A stretch of DNA of 64,000 bases from Marinobacter sp. DY40_1A1 (GCF_016597815.1 NZ_VCHA01000004.1:124001-188000); one strand, 5' to 3'; positions 50,597 through 60,748 are shown, counted from the first letter of the stretch. Made by a program: numbers and translations. Notes: generated from the sequence alone by a model not told the origin.

Positions 50597-51317
50597 AAAC
50601 CAACCTGTGCCAGATGCCGTTAAATCCCTGCCATGGCCCGAGCAATACCGGGCTCTATCGGAAAGTGCCAAAGCGCCCGTGCTGAAGGCATTCTATGAAG
50701 CCGGCTGCGTTTCTGAGGACACGCCCATCTCCGAGGTTCCCATGGTAGCGCTGGACTTTGAGACAACAGGCCTGGATTCAGAAGCTCACTCAATCGTCAG
50801 TATCGGGCTGGTGCCATTTACACTGGATGCCATTCTGCTTAACCAGGCAAAACACTGGATTGTCCGCCCAAGACTGCCACTGCACCAGACATCAGTGACT
50901 TTCCATGGCATCACCCACGCTGATATCAGCGATGCGCCAGATCTGTCAGAAATACTTGAGGAGGTATTTGCCAGCCTGAACGGCCGTATTCCGGTCGTAC
51001 ACTTCAGGCATATCGAGCGGCCTTTCCTGAACGTGGCCTTACAGTACCGCCTTGATGAAGGAATTCGTTTTCCTCTTATCGACACAATGGCCATAGAGGC
51101 GCATCTGCACCCAGACCGACAACCTTCTTTCTTTAAACGTCTGGTGGGGGAAAAACCAACATCTATACGTCTTGGAGATAGCAGAAAGCGTTACGGGCTA
51201 CCTCACTATGCCGCCCATAACGCTCTGGTGGATGCCATTGCCACTGCGGAATTGCTGCAAGCTCAGATACAACATCACTTCAGCCTGGAAACACCTATTG
51301 GCAATTTATGGCTGTAA
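50589..51317 (+). CDS. DnaQ-like 3'-5' exonuclease domain protein
   Basis: DEDD-type exonuclease fold of 242 residues. Exo I is LDFETTG (Asp56, Glu58) and Exo III is HNALVD (His210, Asp215). Where Exo II should read HNxxFD, this protein has HFRHIERPFL (138-147) with Glu143 instead of Asp, so one metal ligand is altered. The first 45 residues form a separate helical segment. Nucleic-acid target is unknown; it is translationally coupled to the CNB-CBS-nucleotidyltransferase gene. Confidence 0.83.
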   Translation: MSENQPVPDAVKSLPWPEQYRALSESAKAPVLKAFYEAGCVSEDTPISEVPMVALDFETTGLDSEAHSIVSIGLVPFTLDAILLNQAKHWIVRPRLPLHQTSVTFHGITHADISDAPDLSEILEEVFASLNGRIPVVHFRHIERPFLNVALQYRLDEGIRFPLIDTMAIEAHLHPDRQPSFFKRLVGEKPTSIRLGDSRKRYGLPHYAAHNALVDAIATAELLQAQIQHHFSLETPIGNLWL

Positions 51318-51342
51318 ACCGATCAAAGAGCTTTCGGTACTA

Positions 51343-52515
51343 TTACTGCGCCTTCACTTCAGCAATCCAGTCGCCATAGCCTGCCGCGGCCATTTCCTCC
51401 AGCGGAATAAACTTCATCGCTGCTGAGTTCATGCAGTAGCGCAAGCCGGTAGGTGCAGGGCCATCATTGAACACATGCCCAAGATGCGAGTCGGCAAACC
51501 GGCTGCGAATCTCGGTACGTTTCATGAAGAACCCGTTGTCTTCCTTTTCCACAACCGCGTCCGAGCTCAGTGGGCGGGTAAAGCTCGGCCAACCGGTTCC
51601 GGACTTGTATTTGTCCCGGGAAGAAAACAACGGCTCACCTGAGACCACATCCACGTATATTCCGGGCTGCTTGTTATCCCAGTAGGGGTTGCTGAACGCA
51701 CGCTCGGTACCGTCATTCTGGGTTATTTCATACTGCGTGCTGGTCAGCAATTGCTTCAGCGTTTCGGCATCCGGCTTCACAAAGGTCGCCGGATCAAAGC
51801 CTTTATTCTCACCCGAGCGACTCATTGCCTTGTCGTCCGGCTTGAACTGGCTGAAGTCCAGTTCATAGTCATCGCCATACACGCTCTCAATAAACTGATA
51901 ACGGCCCGAGTTGTAGGTGTAGAACTTATAGCGCACAGGATTCGTTTTGTAATAATCCTGGTGGTACTTCTCAGCATCGTAAAACGTATCGAATGGCGTA
52001 ATTTCAATGACCACCGGCTTTTCATAAATACCGGAGGCCTGCAGTGCCTTTTTAGCCGCTTCTGCCAGCTTCTTCTGTTGGGCATTATGGTAGAAAATCG
52101 CCGGGCGATACTGTTGCCCACGGTCCACAAACTGGCCGTTGGCATCTGTCGGGTCCATTATCCGCCAAAGGCCTTGCAGCAAACCTTCGTAGGTTATTTC
52201 ATTCGGATCGTAGTAAACCTGCACCGCTTCTGTGTGCCCGGTGCTACCCGAGGCGACCTGTTGATAGGTCGGGTTAGGCTCAGTTCCACCTGCGTAGCCT
52301 GAGACAGCCTCTACTACGCCGGGGATCTTTTCATAACCCGCCTCAACGCACCAAAAACAGCCACCGGCAAAGGTAGCGACCTTCAAATCGGGGTTTGACG
52401 GCGCATATTCACTAGTCCTGGCTGTGTTTTCCTCAGCCGTGGCAGCGGCGGCATAGTAGATACCGGGTGCGGCTATAAACAGTGCAGTGACTATTGCGAG
52501 CATTTTGCGGCTCAT
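51343..52515 (-). CDS. msrAB: Exported methionine sulfoxide reductase MsrA-MsrB fusion
   Basis: Repairs both S- and R-methionine sulfoxide. The 390 residues begin with a signal peptide or anchor ([20 protein letters not shown]), so the protein acts in the periplasm. The MsrA domain (about 45-200) has [11 protein letters not shown] with catalytic Cys53. The MsrB domain (about 240-375) has [15 protein letters not shown] and catalytic Cys361 in [11 protein letters not shown]. The zinc CxxC pairs of many MsrB proteins are absent. No thioredoxin-like domain is fused, unlike Neisseria PilB. Ribosome site AGGAGA. Confidence 0.95.
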   Translation of the reverse strand: MSRKMLAIVTALFIAAPGIYYAAAATAEENTARTSEYAPSNPDLKVATFAGGCFWCVEAGYEKIPGVVEAVSGYAGGTEPNPTYQQVASGSTGHTEAVQVYYDPNEITYEGLLQGLWRIMDPTDANGQFVDRGQQYRPAIFYHNAQQKKLAEAAKKALQASGIYEKPVVIEITPFDTFYDAEKYHQDYYKTNPVRYKFYTYNSGRYQFIESVYGDDYELDFSQFKPDDKAMSRSGENKGFDPATFVKPDAETLKQLLTSTQYEITQNDGTERAFSNPYWDNKQPGIYVDVVSGEPLFSSRDKYKSGTGWPSFTRPLSSDAVVEKEDNGFFMKRTEIRSRFADSHLGHVFNDGPAPTGLRYCMNSAAMKFIPLEEMAAAGYGDWIAEVKAQ

Positions 52516-52604
52516 AACAACTCTCCTGGGTTCACTATTGAGAGATACGTTGAAAAACGCTCACGAACTTATACGAACCTGTAGCGCTGTGGATTCTTTT
52601 GCGT

Positions 52605-52656
52605 GCTCCATTATGGAGCGACTCTTGCGCTAAAAGTTCACGGTTTTATTAAAACC
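52605..52656. promoter_or_regulatory. Two perfect palindromes in the msrAB intergenic region
   Basis: GCTCCAT-T-ATGGAGC (52605-52619) and GGTTTTA-T-TAAAACC (52642-52656) are each perfect 7+1+7 inverted repeats, 22 bases apart. They lie in the 293-base gap between the divergent msrAB and the Met-rich protein gene and are candidate operators. No T-runs follow them, so they do not look like terminators. Confidence 0.4.
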
Positions 52657-52808
52657 ACATCTGCCTCTGGCCTTAGCAACCCCCTTTACGCGAGGCCGTC
52701 GCCAAGATAAAAGCTATGGTCTAATCTGAAGCTCGAACTCAGGTTGTATATCCATCGAATAAGAAAGGTGGAATCATGCAATTTAACGTTATGAATAAGG
52801 AGCGTTCT

Positions 52809-53387
52809 ATGTTCAGGGGTCACACCATCCGTCAGTGTATGCTGACACTGCTACTATCGATACTGGCATTCTCTGCACAGGCAGAGAAGCTGACTGACTC
52901 AACAATTCGTGCGTTTATTGCTTCCATGCAGGACGCTCAAATATTGGAGGATCAATATAAAGGCACTGAGGGCTGGCCAGACGCCGACGACGAAGACATG
53001 GGCTCAATGCCTGACCTGTCACGGCTTTTTTCTGAAGGCGTGAAAAAAATGAAAGGCGGCCCCGCCTATGACAAGTACGAAAGCCTGGTTAAAAAGCACG
53101 GCTTCAAAAACCTTCCATCCTGGGCATCTGTTGGTGACCGGGTTTTCGCCGCAATGATGGCGGTTGAAATGAAAAGTGCTGACGCCACCTCGGAAATGGC
53201 CGAAGTTATGGCAGAAATGGAAAGCGATCCGAACCTGTCACCTGAAATAAAAGCACAAATGCAGGCAATGATGGGTGCCGCCATTAACATGACAAAAACC
53301 GCAGACAATGTACCTGCTGCCGACATTGAAGCCATCAGGCCTCATCTGAAAGCATTGAAGGCCGTATTGAACGACGACGAAGACTGA
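52809..53387 (+). CDS. Methionine-rich periplasmic protein of unknown function
   Basis: No family recognised. From the chosen start it has 192 residues: a signal peptide (MLTLLLSILAFSAQA) then a mainly helical mature part with many charged residues. The C-terminal half has about ten methionines within some 85 residues (for example MAEVMAEMESD and AQMQAMMGAAINM). An ATG 11 codons upstream (52776) is possible, but AAGGAG six bases before 52809 favours the later start. It is divergent from exported MsrAB, so a role as a methionine-based oxidant or metal scavenger repaired by MsrAB is conceivable but unproven. Confidence 0.7.
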   Translation: MFRGHTIRQCMLTLLLSILAFSAQAEKLTDSTIRAFIASMQDAQILEDQYKGTEGWPDADDEDMGSMPDLSRLFSEGVKKMKGGPAYDKYESLVKKHGFKNLPSWASVGDRVFAAMMAVEMKSADATSEMAEVMAEMESDPNLSPEIKAQMQAMMGAAINMTKTADNVPAADIEAIRPHLKALKAVLNDDED

Positions 53388-53395
53388 GCCATATC

Positions 53396-53440
53396 CACAA
53401 AAAAAGCCCGGAAAGCACTACTGCCTTCCGGGCTTTTTTA
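53396..53440. terminator. Bidirectional terminator
   Basis: A 9-bp stem (53405-53413 with 53426-53434) is flanked by a run of A on the left and a run of T on the right. It can end both the plus-strand gene at 53387 and the minus-strand symporter gene at 53453. Confidence 0.85.
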
Positions 53441-53452
53441 TTTCCGGTGCAA

Positions 53453-54850
53453 TTACACCAGCAAGTTGTATGCAAACACGATCACAACCGCCACCGGCGT
53501 AACAAAACGCAAGAAGTTCAGCCACAGTGCAAAGGTGCCGTCGCTCATTCCCAGATCTGCTTTCAGTGACTCTTTAGCTACAAACCAGCCTACAAAAATC
53601 GCCGTCAGCAAGCCCGACAGCGGCAGCAGGATGTTGGCTGTAAAGAAGTCCAGCAGGTCAAAAATCGTTTTGCCTTCAAAGCGTGCGAACATATCAAGGG
53701 GCGCAACATCTGCCCAAACGTTCAGCGACAAGACCGAGGCAATACCCAGAAGCCAGCACAGCACGCCCACAAAAATGGCACTGCCGGTGCGCTCCATGTT
53801 GGTGTTCTCTTCTACCCATTCAACAACTGGCTCCAGCAGAGAAATTCCCGAGGTCCAGGCTGCAAATAGCAGCAGCACGAAGAACAGGGTGCCGAACAGA
53901 TCGCCCATGGGCATGCTGCCAAATGCCAGCGGCAAGGTCTGGAATATCAGGCCCGGGCCGGCACCGGCTTCGAGGCCATTGGCAAACACAATCGGGAAAA
54001 TGGCCAGGCCGGCAAGCAGTGCCACGGCAGTATCCATCAGCCCGATGGTTACCGCGGTGCGCCCGACAGCCACATCGCGCCCGAGGTACGAGCCGTATGC
54101 CATCATGATGGCCATGCCCAGGCTGAGCGTGAAGAACGCATGGCCCAAAGCAATCAGCACACCGTTTACTGTCAGAGCTTTAAAGTCAGGGGTGAACAGG
54201 AAGCTGACGGCTTCACCGAAGTGCCCTGTGGTAGTCGCGTAGCCAACCGTTATCAGTAACAGTATGAAAAGCGCCGGCATGAGTATGCTGACCGCCCTCT
54301 CCAGCCCGTTTTTAAGGCCTTGAGACACCACCAGGATAACCAGTGCCATAAACACCGTATGCCAGGCTAACAACTGCTTGGGGCTCGCCAGCAGATCACC
54401 GAAAAGCTTACCAATCGACTCTGCGTTGCCTCCGTTAAAATCACCCATTGCGGCATGGCCAATATAGGATGCGGCCCAACCACCAATAACAGAATAAAAG
54501 GACAAAATTACAAAGGCGGCGATCATGCCGATAACGGCTGAGATTCGCCACGCAGGTGAGCTCAGGTTGCGCTCGGCAACCAACCGCATACTGCCTATCG
54601 GGTTATGGCGGCCGCTGCGGCCTATGTAGATCTCAGCCATCATGATGGGCACGCCGATAATGGCGATGCACAACAGGTAAACAAGCACAAATGCACCGCC
54701 CCCGTTCTCACCTACGATGTAAGGAAACTTCCACACGTTTCCAAGACCAACCGCGGAACCGGTTGCGGCAAGAATAAAGGCAAAGCGAGAAGACCATAGG
54801 CCGCGGGATACGCCGGAATCGTTAGTTGAAGCCGGGTTAGACTGAGACAT
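53453..54850 (-). CDS. Neurotransmitter:sodium symporter (NSS/SNF) family transporter
   Basis: Na+-coupled amino-acid or amine transporter of 465 residues with about 11-12 helices. The LeuT-type TM1 motif GSAVGLGNVWKFPYIVGENG is intact, and TM6/TM8 regions (GHAFFTLSLGMAIMMAYGSY) are typical. The substrate cannot be told from sequence. Single-gene unit ending in a bidirectional terminator. Confidence 0.93.
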   Translation of the reverse strand: MSQSNPASTNDSGVSRGLWSSRFAFILAATGSAVGLGNVWKFPYIVGENGGGAFVLVYLLCIAIIGVPIMMAEIYIGRSGRHNPIGSMRLVAERNLSSPAWRISAVIGMIAAFVILSFYSVIGGWAASYIGHAAMGDFNGGNAESIGKLFGDLLASPKQLLAWHTVFMALVILVVSQGLKNGLERAVSILMPALFILLLITVGYATTTGHFGEAVSFLFTPDFKALTVNGVLIALGHAFFTLSLGMAIMMAYGSYLGRDVAVGRTAVTIGLMDTAVALLAGLAIFPIVFANGLEAGAGPGLIFQTLPLAFGSMPMGDLFGTLFFVLLLFAAWTSGISLLEPVVEWVEENTNMERTGSAIFVGVLCWLLGIASVLSLNVWADVAPLDMFARFEGKTIFDLLDFFTANILLPLSGLLTAIFVGWFVAKESLKADLGMSDGTFALWLNFLRFVTPVAVVIVFAYNLLV

Positions 54851-54972
54851 GTTTAGTTCCTGTGCTTTTGGCTGAGGACTCGGATTTGAAAAAATTGTGG
54901 GAATTTTGCCAGCAGTAGCCGTGGGATACCAGAGCCAGCAACAGATTGGCCCCGGATTCCCTGCAGGAACAC

Positions 54973-56547
54973 CTAATCGCCTTTGTGGAGAAAACGCGAA
55001 ACCAGATCTTTCAGCCCATGGGACATATTGCTCAGGCTATCACTGCTTTGTTTGGCGGAACTGGCCTCTTCTTCGCTGTGGTCTGCCAGCTCGGCAATGT
55101 TGATAATCTGACGATTAATTTCCTCAGACACCTGATTTTGCTCCTCAAACGCTGCCGACATGCTGATAAAACTGCCAGAAATGTTTCTTATGGATGTAAC
55201 AATATCCCGCAGCGAGTTCTCAGCTTCGCTCACTTTTTCCAGGCCTTGGCCGGCAACCGCCTCACCATCCTGAGTAGCCTGGACTGCAGCGCCTACCTGC
55301 AAGCGAAAATCATCTATTACATCCTGAATGCGTACGGTGGACTCACGCGTGCGCCGGGCCAGCGACCTGACCTCATCCGCAACAACCGCAAAACCACGAC
55401 CCTGCTCTCCGGCACGGGCTGCCTCAATGGCCGCATTCAGGGCCAACAGGTTAGTTTGATCCGCAATGTCTGAAATCAGGCTGGTGGCCTCACCTATGCT
55501 TTTGGTGGATTCCCCAAGCCTGCTGATGGCCTGACCAATCCCGTTTACACTGGTCACCAGCTGCTGAATGGCCACAAGTGCTTCCGAGCTGCGCTCACTG
55601 CCTATCACCGCTAGGCGATCTGCTTCTTCCGCCTCGTTGGCATTGCTCAACATGGAGCTTGTGACTTCCTGAATGGACGCCGTCATTTCTGTGATAGCAG
55701 AGGCTACCTGATCTGTTTCAGCACGCTGGCGCCCAATGGCCAGGGCCCCATCACTTATATACCCATGGGAGGCCCGGGCTTGCTCGAAAAGCAGCTCTGC
55801 CTGATCTTCAATTCTTGCAAGAGCAGTACGCACTCGGGCTTCTTCACTAATCAGCAACATGGCCAACTGGGAGAAAGTTCCAGCCTCACCGCTGTAGGTA
55901 CGAGCGACGACAGGGTCATGGAATGCATCCGGGCGAAGCTCCAACAGCTTTCTAAGCCGGCCTGTAAGGCCTTTCTGGAACAGGAGTGCAGCCAAAAGAT
56001 GGCCCGTTACAATCAGCCCAACTGCTAACCAGGTTTTCTCAAACCCGAGAGCAACAACGCTCAGTGCCAGCGATAAAATGAGTGGCCAGGCTGTTTTCAG
56101 TGTGGATTGGACTCGGCTCAACTTGTGCCGGATGGGCTTGCCGGCAACGATTCGTGGGTAGAGCTTCTCAGCCCTTGCTACGTCTTCACGAGCCGGCTCT
56201 ACCCGCACCGACTCATAGCCCCTCACCTGGCCGTTCTCCCGGATTGGGGTCACATAGGCACTCACCCAATAGAAATCACCGTTCTTTGTACGGTTTTTAA
56301 CCAGGCCCATCCAGGCCTTGCCCGCTTTGAGGTATCTCCACATGTCGCCAAATACGGCCTGCGGCATATCGGGGTGGCGAATAATGTTGTGAGCCTGGCC
56401 AATCAGCTCAGCCTCGGAAAAACCACTTATCTCCGCAAACTCTTCGTTGCAGTAGGTGATAACGCCTTTGAGATCAGTGGTAGTAATAAGCCGGGCGCCC
56501 TTGCGCATCTTTACTTCACGCTGGGTTACGGGGAGGTTCTTGCGCAT
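54973..56547 (-). CDS. aer: Aer-type aerotaxis receptor (PAS methyl-accepting protein)
   Basis: Energy/redox taxis transducer of 524 residues. The N-terminal PAS domain (about 15-120) carries the Aer FAD-site pattern NIIRHPDMP (54-62). Two close membrane helices (about 153-190) anchor it with no periplasmic sensor domain. The cytoplasmic part has the signalling hairpin [20 protein letters not shown] and [14 protein letters not shown] perfect Anr/FNR box lies 68 bases upstream of the ATG; aer is known to be Anr-dependent in Pseudomonas aeruginosa. Confidence 0.92.
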   Translation of the reverse strand: MRKNLPVTQREVKMRKGARLITTTDLKGVITYCNEEFAEISGFSEAELIGQAHNIIRHPDMPQAVFGDMWRYLKAGKAWMGLVKNRTKNGDFYWVSAYVTPIRENGQVRGYESVRVEPAREDVARAEKLYPRIVAGKPIRHKLSRVQSTLKTAWPLILSLALSVVALGFEKTWLAVGLIVTGHLLAALLFQKGLTGRLRKLLELRPDAFHDPVVARTYSGEAGTFSQLAMLLISEEARVRTALARIEDQAELLFEQARASHGYISDGALAIGRQRAETDQVASAITEMTASIQEVTSSMLSNANEAEEADRLAVIGSERSSEALVAIQQLVTSVNGIGQAISRLGESTKSIGEATSLISDIADQTNLLALNAAIEAARAGEQGRGFAVVADEVRSLARRTRESTVRIQDVIDDFRLQVGAAVQATQDGEAVAGQGLEKVSEAENSLRDIVTSIRNISGSFISMSAAFEEQNQVSEEINRQIINIAELADHSEEEASSAKQSSDSLSNMSHGLKDLVSRFLHKGD

Positions 56548-56614
56548 GTTCTGGTCTGTTACTCATTGCGGGCGGGAATGGGAAGTGCCACACAATATAG
56601 ATCTGCTCAACTTA

Positions 56615-56628
56615 TTGATATTCATCAA
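56615..56628. promoter_or_regulatory. Anr/FNR box upstream of aer
   Basis: TTGATATTCATCAA fits TTGAT-N4-ATCAA perfectly, centred about 74 bases before the aer ATG. TATATT on the minus strand near 56599-56594 is a possible -10. Confidence 0.75.
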
Positions 56629-56689
56629 ACGTAAAGCTGAGTAACAGGATTTTTCAGTCCGCCCCATTTCTGAGGCGGCATCTAACTGG

Positions 56690-57574
56690 TTATGCGGCCC
56701 CGGCCAGGCGCGCACGGGGGTGCAATCGAGCGTTCACCCAGAGTGAAAATGCGATAATGGCGCCGCCCAAAGCGAGTTTTGTCAGATCGGCATCACGGTT
56801 CCAGATCACAAGGTTTACCACCAACCCGGCAGGCACCAGCACGTTATTCATGATGGCCAGTGTGCCTGCATCCACTTTGCAGGCGCCACGGTTCCACAGG
56901 AACAGGCCGGCCCCGGAAGCCGCCAGGCCCAACCACGTTAAAACGCCCAATTGCAGGGCCGTTGAAGGCAAACGCTCGGCGTTGCCAAATATCATGAACG
57001 ACGGCAGGGCAATAATCAGCGCACCTATAAAGAAGTAACCGAAAGTGCGATAAGCCGGAATATCCAGTGGATAGCGCTGCATCACGTGCTTGTAGCCCAC
57101 CTGACCCGCCGCAAATGTGAAGTTGGCAACCTGCAGCAGCAGAAAGCCCGTAATGAAGTCTTCACTCAACCCGTCATAACGAATAATGCCCGCACCAAAT
57201 GTTGCTATGGCTGCAGCAACCAACGCCACGGGAGAAAATCGCCGGAATAGTGCATCGTCAATCAGGGTGACATAGAGCGGCGTAAATATGGTGAACAGAA
57301 GAACTTCCGGCACGGTCAGGTAACTGAATGAGCGGTAAAGGCACAGGTAGGTGATACCAAACTGCAACATGCCTGTAACCAGAACACCTAGCCGGAGCCC
57401 CCCGGGAACACCACGCCAGCGGGTAAAGGGCAAAAAGATGAGCGTGGCCAGTAATACGCGACTGAGCACAGCAAAATCGCTGTCGACCTGACCGGCCAGA
57501 AACTCACCAATCAAGCTGAAGGAAAAAGCCCAGAGAACCGTTACGAAAACCAGGAGCCCCATATTGACTGACAC
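56690..57574 (-). CDS. EamA/DMT-superfamily transporter
   Basis: Inner-membrane protein of about 294 residues with ten hydrophobic helices in two EamA repeats (LWAFSFSLIGEFLAG at the start, TWLGLAASGAGLFLWNRG in the second repeat). It resembles the DMT carriers annotated as carboxylate or amino-acid exporters in Pseudomonas. The start is uncertain: GTG at 57574, or ATG four codons later; neither has a clear ribosome site. Confidence 0.85.
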   Translation of the reverse strand: MSVNMGLLVFVTVLWAFSFSLIGEFLAGQVDSDFAVLSRVLLATLIFLPFTRWRGVPGGLRLGVLVTGMLQFGITYLCLYRSFSYLTVPEVLLFTIFTPLYVTLIDDALFRRFSPVALVAAAIATFGAGIIRYDGLSEDFITGFLLLQVANFTFAAGQVGYKHVMQRYPLDIPAYRTFGYFFIGALIIALPSFMIFGNAERLPSTALQLGVLTWLGLAASGAGLFLWNRGACKVDAGTLAIMNNVLVPAGLVVNLVIWNRDADLTKLALGGAIIAFSLWVNARLHPRARLAGAA

Positions 57575-57734
57575 TCGTATGAAATGGACGTGTACTTTAA
57601 CGGGTTTTAAAGTGAGTTTCAGTGTCTTTGCGCGACAATTCCCTATAACCCGTACCCTCGCGATCCGGTAGGATATTTGGCCCGCAATTCAGCCGCTAAC
57701 GCCTAACTACAACAGCCCTTCGGATCAGCACACT

Positions 57735-59138
57735 ATGGATGAAGCCGACCAGCCACTACCGGAAGTTCGCAAATCGCTTGCCTCGCGAACACTGACCGAA
57801 TGGAAAACCCTGGCTATGCTCGGCGGGCCTATTCTGATTGCCCAGTTAGCCCAGATGGCCAACGGCGTTATCGACACGGTGATGGCGGGCCATGCCAGCG
57901 CAGAAGACCTGGCGGGCGTAGGAATAGGAAGCAGCCTCTGGGCACCGTTATTCCTGTTCTTCATGGGTATGCTCGGGGCACTGCAACCCATCATTTCGGG
58001 TTACAACGGAGCACGTACTCCGGAAAAAATAATGCCGGCCACATGGCAAGGCCTCTACATTGCGGGGGTAGGGGCTATCATTATGATCCTGCTGCTCACC
58101 AATGTTCACCCGGTCCTGCAAGGGCTGAACCTGGAAGCCAATACTGCGCGCATTACCCAGGGCTACCTGGATGCGTTTGTATGGGGAATTCCAGCACTCC
58201 TGTTGATGGCCGCGCTTCGGGGCCTGACAGATGGCCTTGGCCACACTCGCGTAATCATGGCGTTTTCGCTGCTGAGTACACTGATCAACCTGCCCCTGAA
58301 TTATATTTTTATCTACGGAAAACTCGGGCTACCCGCCATGGGCGGCATTGGCTGCGGCTGGGCGACCTCGATTTCCAATGGCGTTGCTGCGATTGCACTG
58401 CTGGTGTACCTGAGCCGCAGCAAGATTTTCAAAAAGTTTCATCTGATTGCAGACTGGGCCAAGCCAAACGCCGCCCTGATTCGCTATGTTTTGAGTATTG
58501 GCATACCCATCGGATTCACCATTTTTGTAGAAGTCAGCATGTTTTCGGTAATCGCGCTGTTTCTTGCGCCGTTGGGGCCTGTAGTCGTAGCGGGCCACCA
58601 GGTTGCTCTAAACGTTGTCTCCTTGTTGTTCATGCTGCCACTGAGCATTGGCATGGCCCTGACACTGCGGGTCAGTTTTCTGATCGGCGCTGGCGCACCG
58701 GATACAGCCCGGCTGATTTCCCGCAGCTCTCTGATTCTGGCCGCCACAACGGCTCTGGTGTTTGCCACCCTGTTATTTACATTTTCACAGGGCGTTTCAG
58801 CGCTCTACACCAGTGATGCAGAGGTTCAGGCGGTGACGGTAAGGCTGTTAATGTTCGCGGCTATTTTTCAGGTGGCAGACGTGATTCAGGTTACCTGCAT
58901 CAGCGCTCTGAGGGGGTATAAGGATACGGGCATCCCCATGGTGATCATGCTGTTCTCATTCTGGGGGGTGGGCTTGCCGGTAGGTTATATTCTCACTTTC
59001 ACGGGCCTGCTAGTGCCGGCCATGGGTGCTGCTGGTTTCTGGGTAGGGCTGACGGGAGGTCTGGCGTGCGCCAGCCTGCTGCTGGGCTGGCGGCTGTTCC
59101 GCTATCGCCCCGCAACCAGCTTGCCGCTAGGTGGCTAG
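57735..59138 (+). CDS. MATE-family multidrug efflux protein (NorM-like)
   Basis: Cation-coupled efflux carrier of 467 residues with 12 helices in two MatE repeats (GGPILIAQLAQMANGVIDTVMAG; SIGIPIGFTIFVEVSMFSV). NorM relatives use Na+ or protons to export cationic compounds. The stop overlaps the 3' end of the convergent diguanylate cyclase by 12 bases. Confidence 0.92.
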   Translation: MDEADQPLPEVRKSLASRTLTEWKTLAMLGGPILIAQLAQMANGVIDTVMAGHASAEDLAGVGIGSSLWAPLFLFFMGMLGALQPIISGYNGARTPEKIMPATWQGLYIAGVGAIIMILLLTNVHPVLQGLNLEANTARITQGYLDAFVWGIPALLLMAALRGLTDGLGHTRVIMAFSLLSTLINLPLNYIFIYGKLGLPAMGGIGCGWATSISNGVAAIALLVYLSRSKIFKKFHLIADWAKPNAALIRYVLSIGIPIGFTIFVEVSMFSVIALFLAPLGPVVVAGHQVALNVVSLLFMLPLSIGMALTLRVSFLIGAGAPDTARLISRSSLILAATTALVFATLLFTFSQGVSALYTSDAEVQAVTVRLLMFAAIFQVADVIQVTCISALRGYKDTGIPMVIMLFSFWGVGLPVGYILTFTGLLVPAMGAAGFWVGLTGGLACASLLLGWRLFRYRPATSLPLGG

Positions 59139-60176
59139 TTCCGGCGTAGTTCCGGGCATGGTATCGGAAAACACTACCCGATCCCGTCCTGCCTGTTTCG
59201 CCTCGTAGAGGGCCCCATCGGCCCGCTCCAGCCAACTGCCCACACTCTCGCCGTGCTTGAGCAGTGCAACTCCAACCGACACGGTGATTGGGCCGCCCGG
59301 GTGCGTCATCTTTTTCCGCAAGATGTGCTGGACGTTATTCATGACTGCAACCAGCCCTGCACCATCAACGCCCGGCAGCAACAACACGAACTCTTCGCCG
59401 CCATAGCGGAAAAGCTCATCTGACTTGCGTGTGCTGTGTCGTATCAGCGTCACCAGATCAATGAGAACCTCATCGCCCACTCCGTGGCCGTACTCATCGT
59501 TCACCTTCTTGAAATGGTCTATGTCCAGCATAACCAGTGCATAGGGAATGCCGGTGCGCTCTGCATGGGCCGCTGCCAGATTAAGCTCCTCATCCATGGA
59601 ACGTCGGTTTTTAACACCGGTCAGGGGGTCAATAGTCGCTAATTGTTCCAGGCGCTCACGCTGGCTGTTCGTGCGCAATGCAAAAGCATAAGCGGTCGCG
59701 CTAACCACCATGGCCGTTGCCGTGAAGGTCCACTTCTGAATATCGTCCTGGAACACATCACCCTGAAGCACCAAGGCACCGATTGATGTGAGATTGAGAA
59801 GTGTTGCAACCCGCGGGTTCACCAGGAAAAAGGTTGTGACAAGGCAAGGATAAAGCCAAAACAGCCCCACCTCGCCAACCACCACAGCTACAACGACGGC
59901 TCCCGAGCAGGCAATAATGGCAAGAACCATCCCGGAGCGCCGCGTATCGCCGGTGATCCACGCATAGGCCATACCTCCGAAGATGGTCAGCACAAGAGTG
60001 GTATCTATAGCTCCGGCAACAAGATCTCCCTGCAAAAAACGCATGATCGCGAATGGGGTAATGCCCAGGAGAGAGGTAGCTCCCAGAATAGTAATAATCG
60101 ACAGACGAAAATCGGCTCTTAAGCGCTTCAACATGCTTGGTATATTCCGGTCAGGCAGAGCTTGCTCCCCAAGCAT
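59127..60176 (-). CDS. Membrane diguanylate cyclase
   Basis: Protein of 349 residues. About six hydrophobic segments fill residues 25-170, followed by a GGDEF domain with GGEEF at 259-263 (RYGGEEFVLLLPG) and LDIDHFKKVNDEYGHGVGD, so it should synthesise cyclic-di-GMP. The position five residues before GGEEF reads RKSDELFRY, an intact I-site (RKSD). An internal ATG at 60134 is an alternative start; neither start has a strong ribosome site. Confidence 0.9.
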   Translation of the reverse strand: MLGEQALPDRNIPSMLKRLRADFRLSIITILGATSLLGITPFAIMRFLQGDLVAGAIDTTLVLTIFGGMAYAWITGDTRRSGMVLAIIACSGAVVVAVVVGEVGLFWLYPCLVTTFFLVNPRVATLLNLTSIGALVLQGDVFQDDIQKWTFTATAMVVSATAYAFALRTNSQRERLEQLATIDPLTGVKNRRSMDEELNLAAAHAERTGIPYALVMLDIDHFKKVNDEYGHGVGDEVLIDLVTLIRHSTRKSDELFRYGGEEFVLLLPGVDGAGLVAVMNNVQHILRKKMTHPGGPITVSVGVALLKHGESVGSWLERADGALYEAKQAGRDRVVFSDTMPGTTPELAT

Positions 60177-60316
60177 AATTCAGTACGGCCCGATAAGCTC
60201 CAGATGCTACGCTTTGTAACAAAACGCCTTAAAAGCGTCATATAAAGCTACAGATATAAATTCCACATACCCTCCCTCTGTCTATCGGGAAGGCTGTGTT
60301 TAGCGGCTGGGTTTTA

Positions 60317-60748
60317 TCAGTCGTCGTCGCGGGTGCCCTTCGAAAGTTCCAGCCCACACCCAATGCGGGCAAGCTCAGCGAGAACCGCTGCGCGCGTCAC
60401 AATCCCAATGAGCTTTCCATGCTCCACAACAGGGTAAACTTTCGGCTTACCAGAGCCAAGTTTCTGGGCGAGGTCAACAATCGCCATGTTTGGTGAAATC
60501 GCCAAAGGCTCACGGAACATAACATCGTCCACAATCGGGTCACCTTCACAGTGATAGTTACTGACCAGCAAGGCATGGATGCAATCCTGTTCTGAAACGA
60601 ACCCCAGTATACGCCGCTCCGCATCCACCACTGGCAGCCCGGTTATATGATTTTCAAGCAGTGACTTGACCACCTGTGTCAGCGGCGTTCCGCAACGGAT
60701 GGGCTCAATATGATTGGACATGACATTGGAGACTTTAAGCGCACACAT
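60317..60748 (-). CDS. CBS-domain pair protein
   Basis: Small cytoplasmic protein of 143 residues made of two CBS repeats (KVSNVMSNHIEPIRCGTPL, LLENHITGLPVVDAERRILG; then ISPNMAIVDLAQKLGS, YPVVEHGKLIGIVTRAAV). Such pairs bind adenine nucleotides and act as energy sensors. The open frame extends to 60874, but AAGGAG six bases before the ATG at 60748 fixes the start. It is divergent from the alanine symporter gene; a functional link is not evident. Confidence 0.88.
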   Translation of the reverse strand: MCALKVSNVMSNHIEPIRCGTPLTQVVKSLLENHITGLPVVDAERRILGFVSEQDCIHALLVSNYHCEGDPIVDDVMFREPLAISPNMAIVDLAQKLGSGKPKVYPVVEHGKLIGIVTRAAVLAELARIGCGLELSKGTRDDD

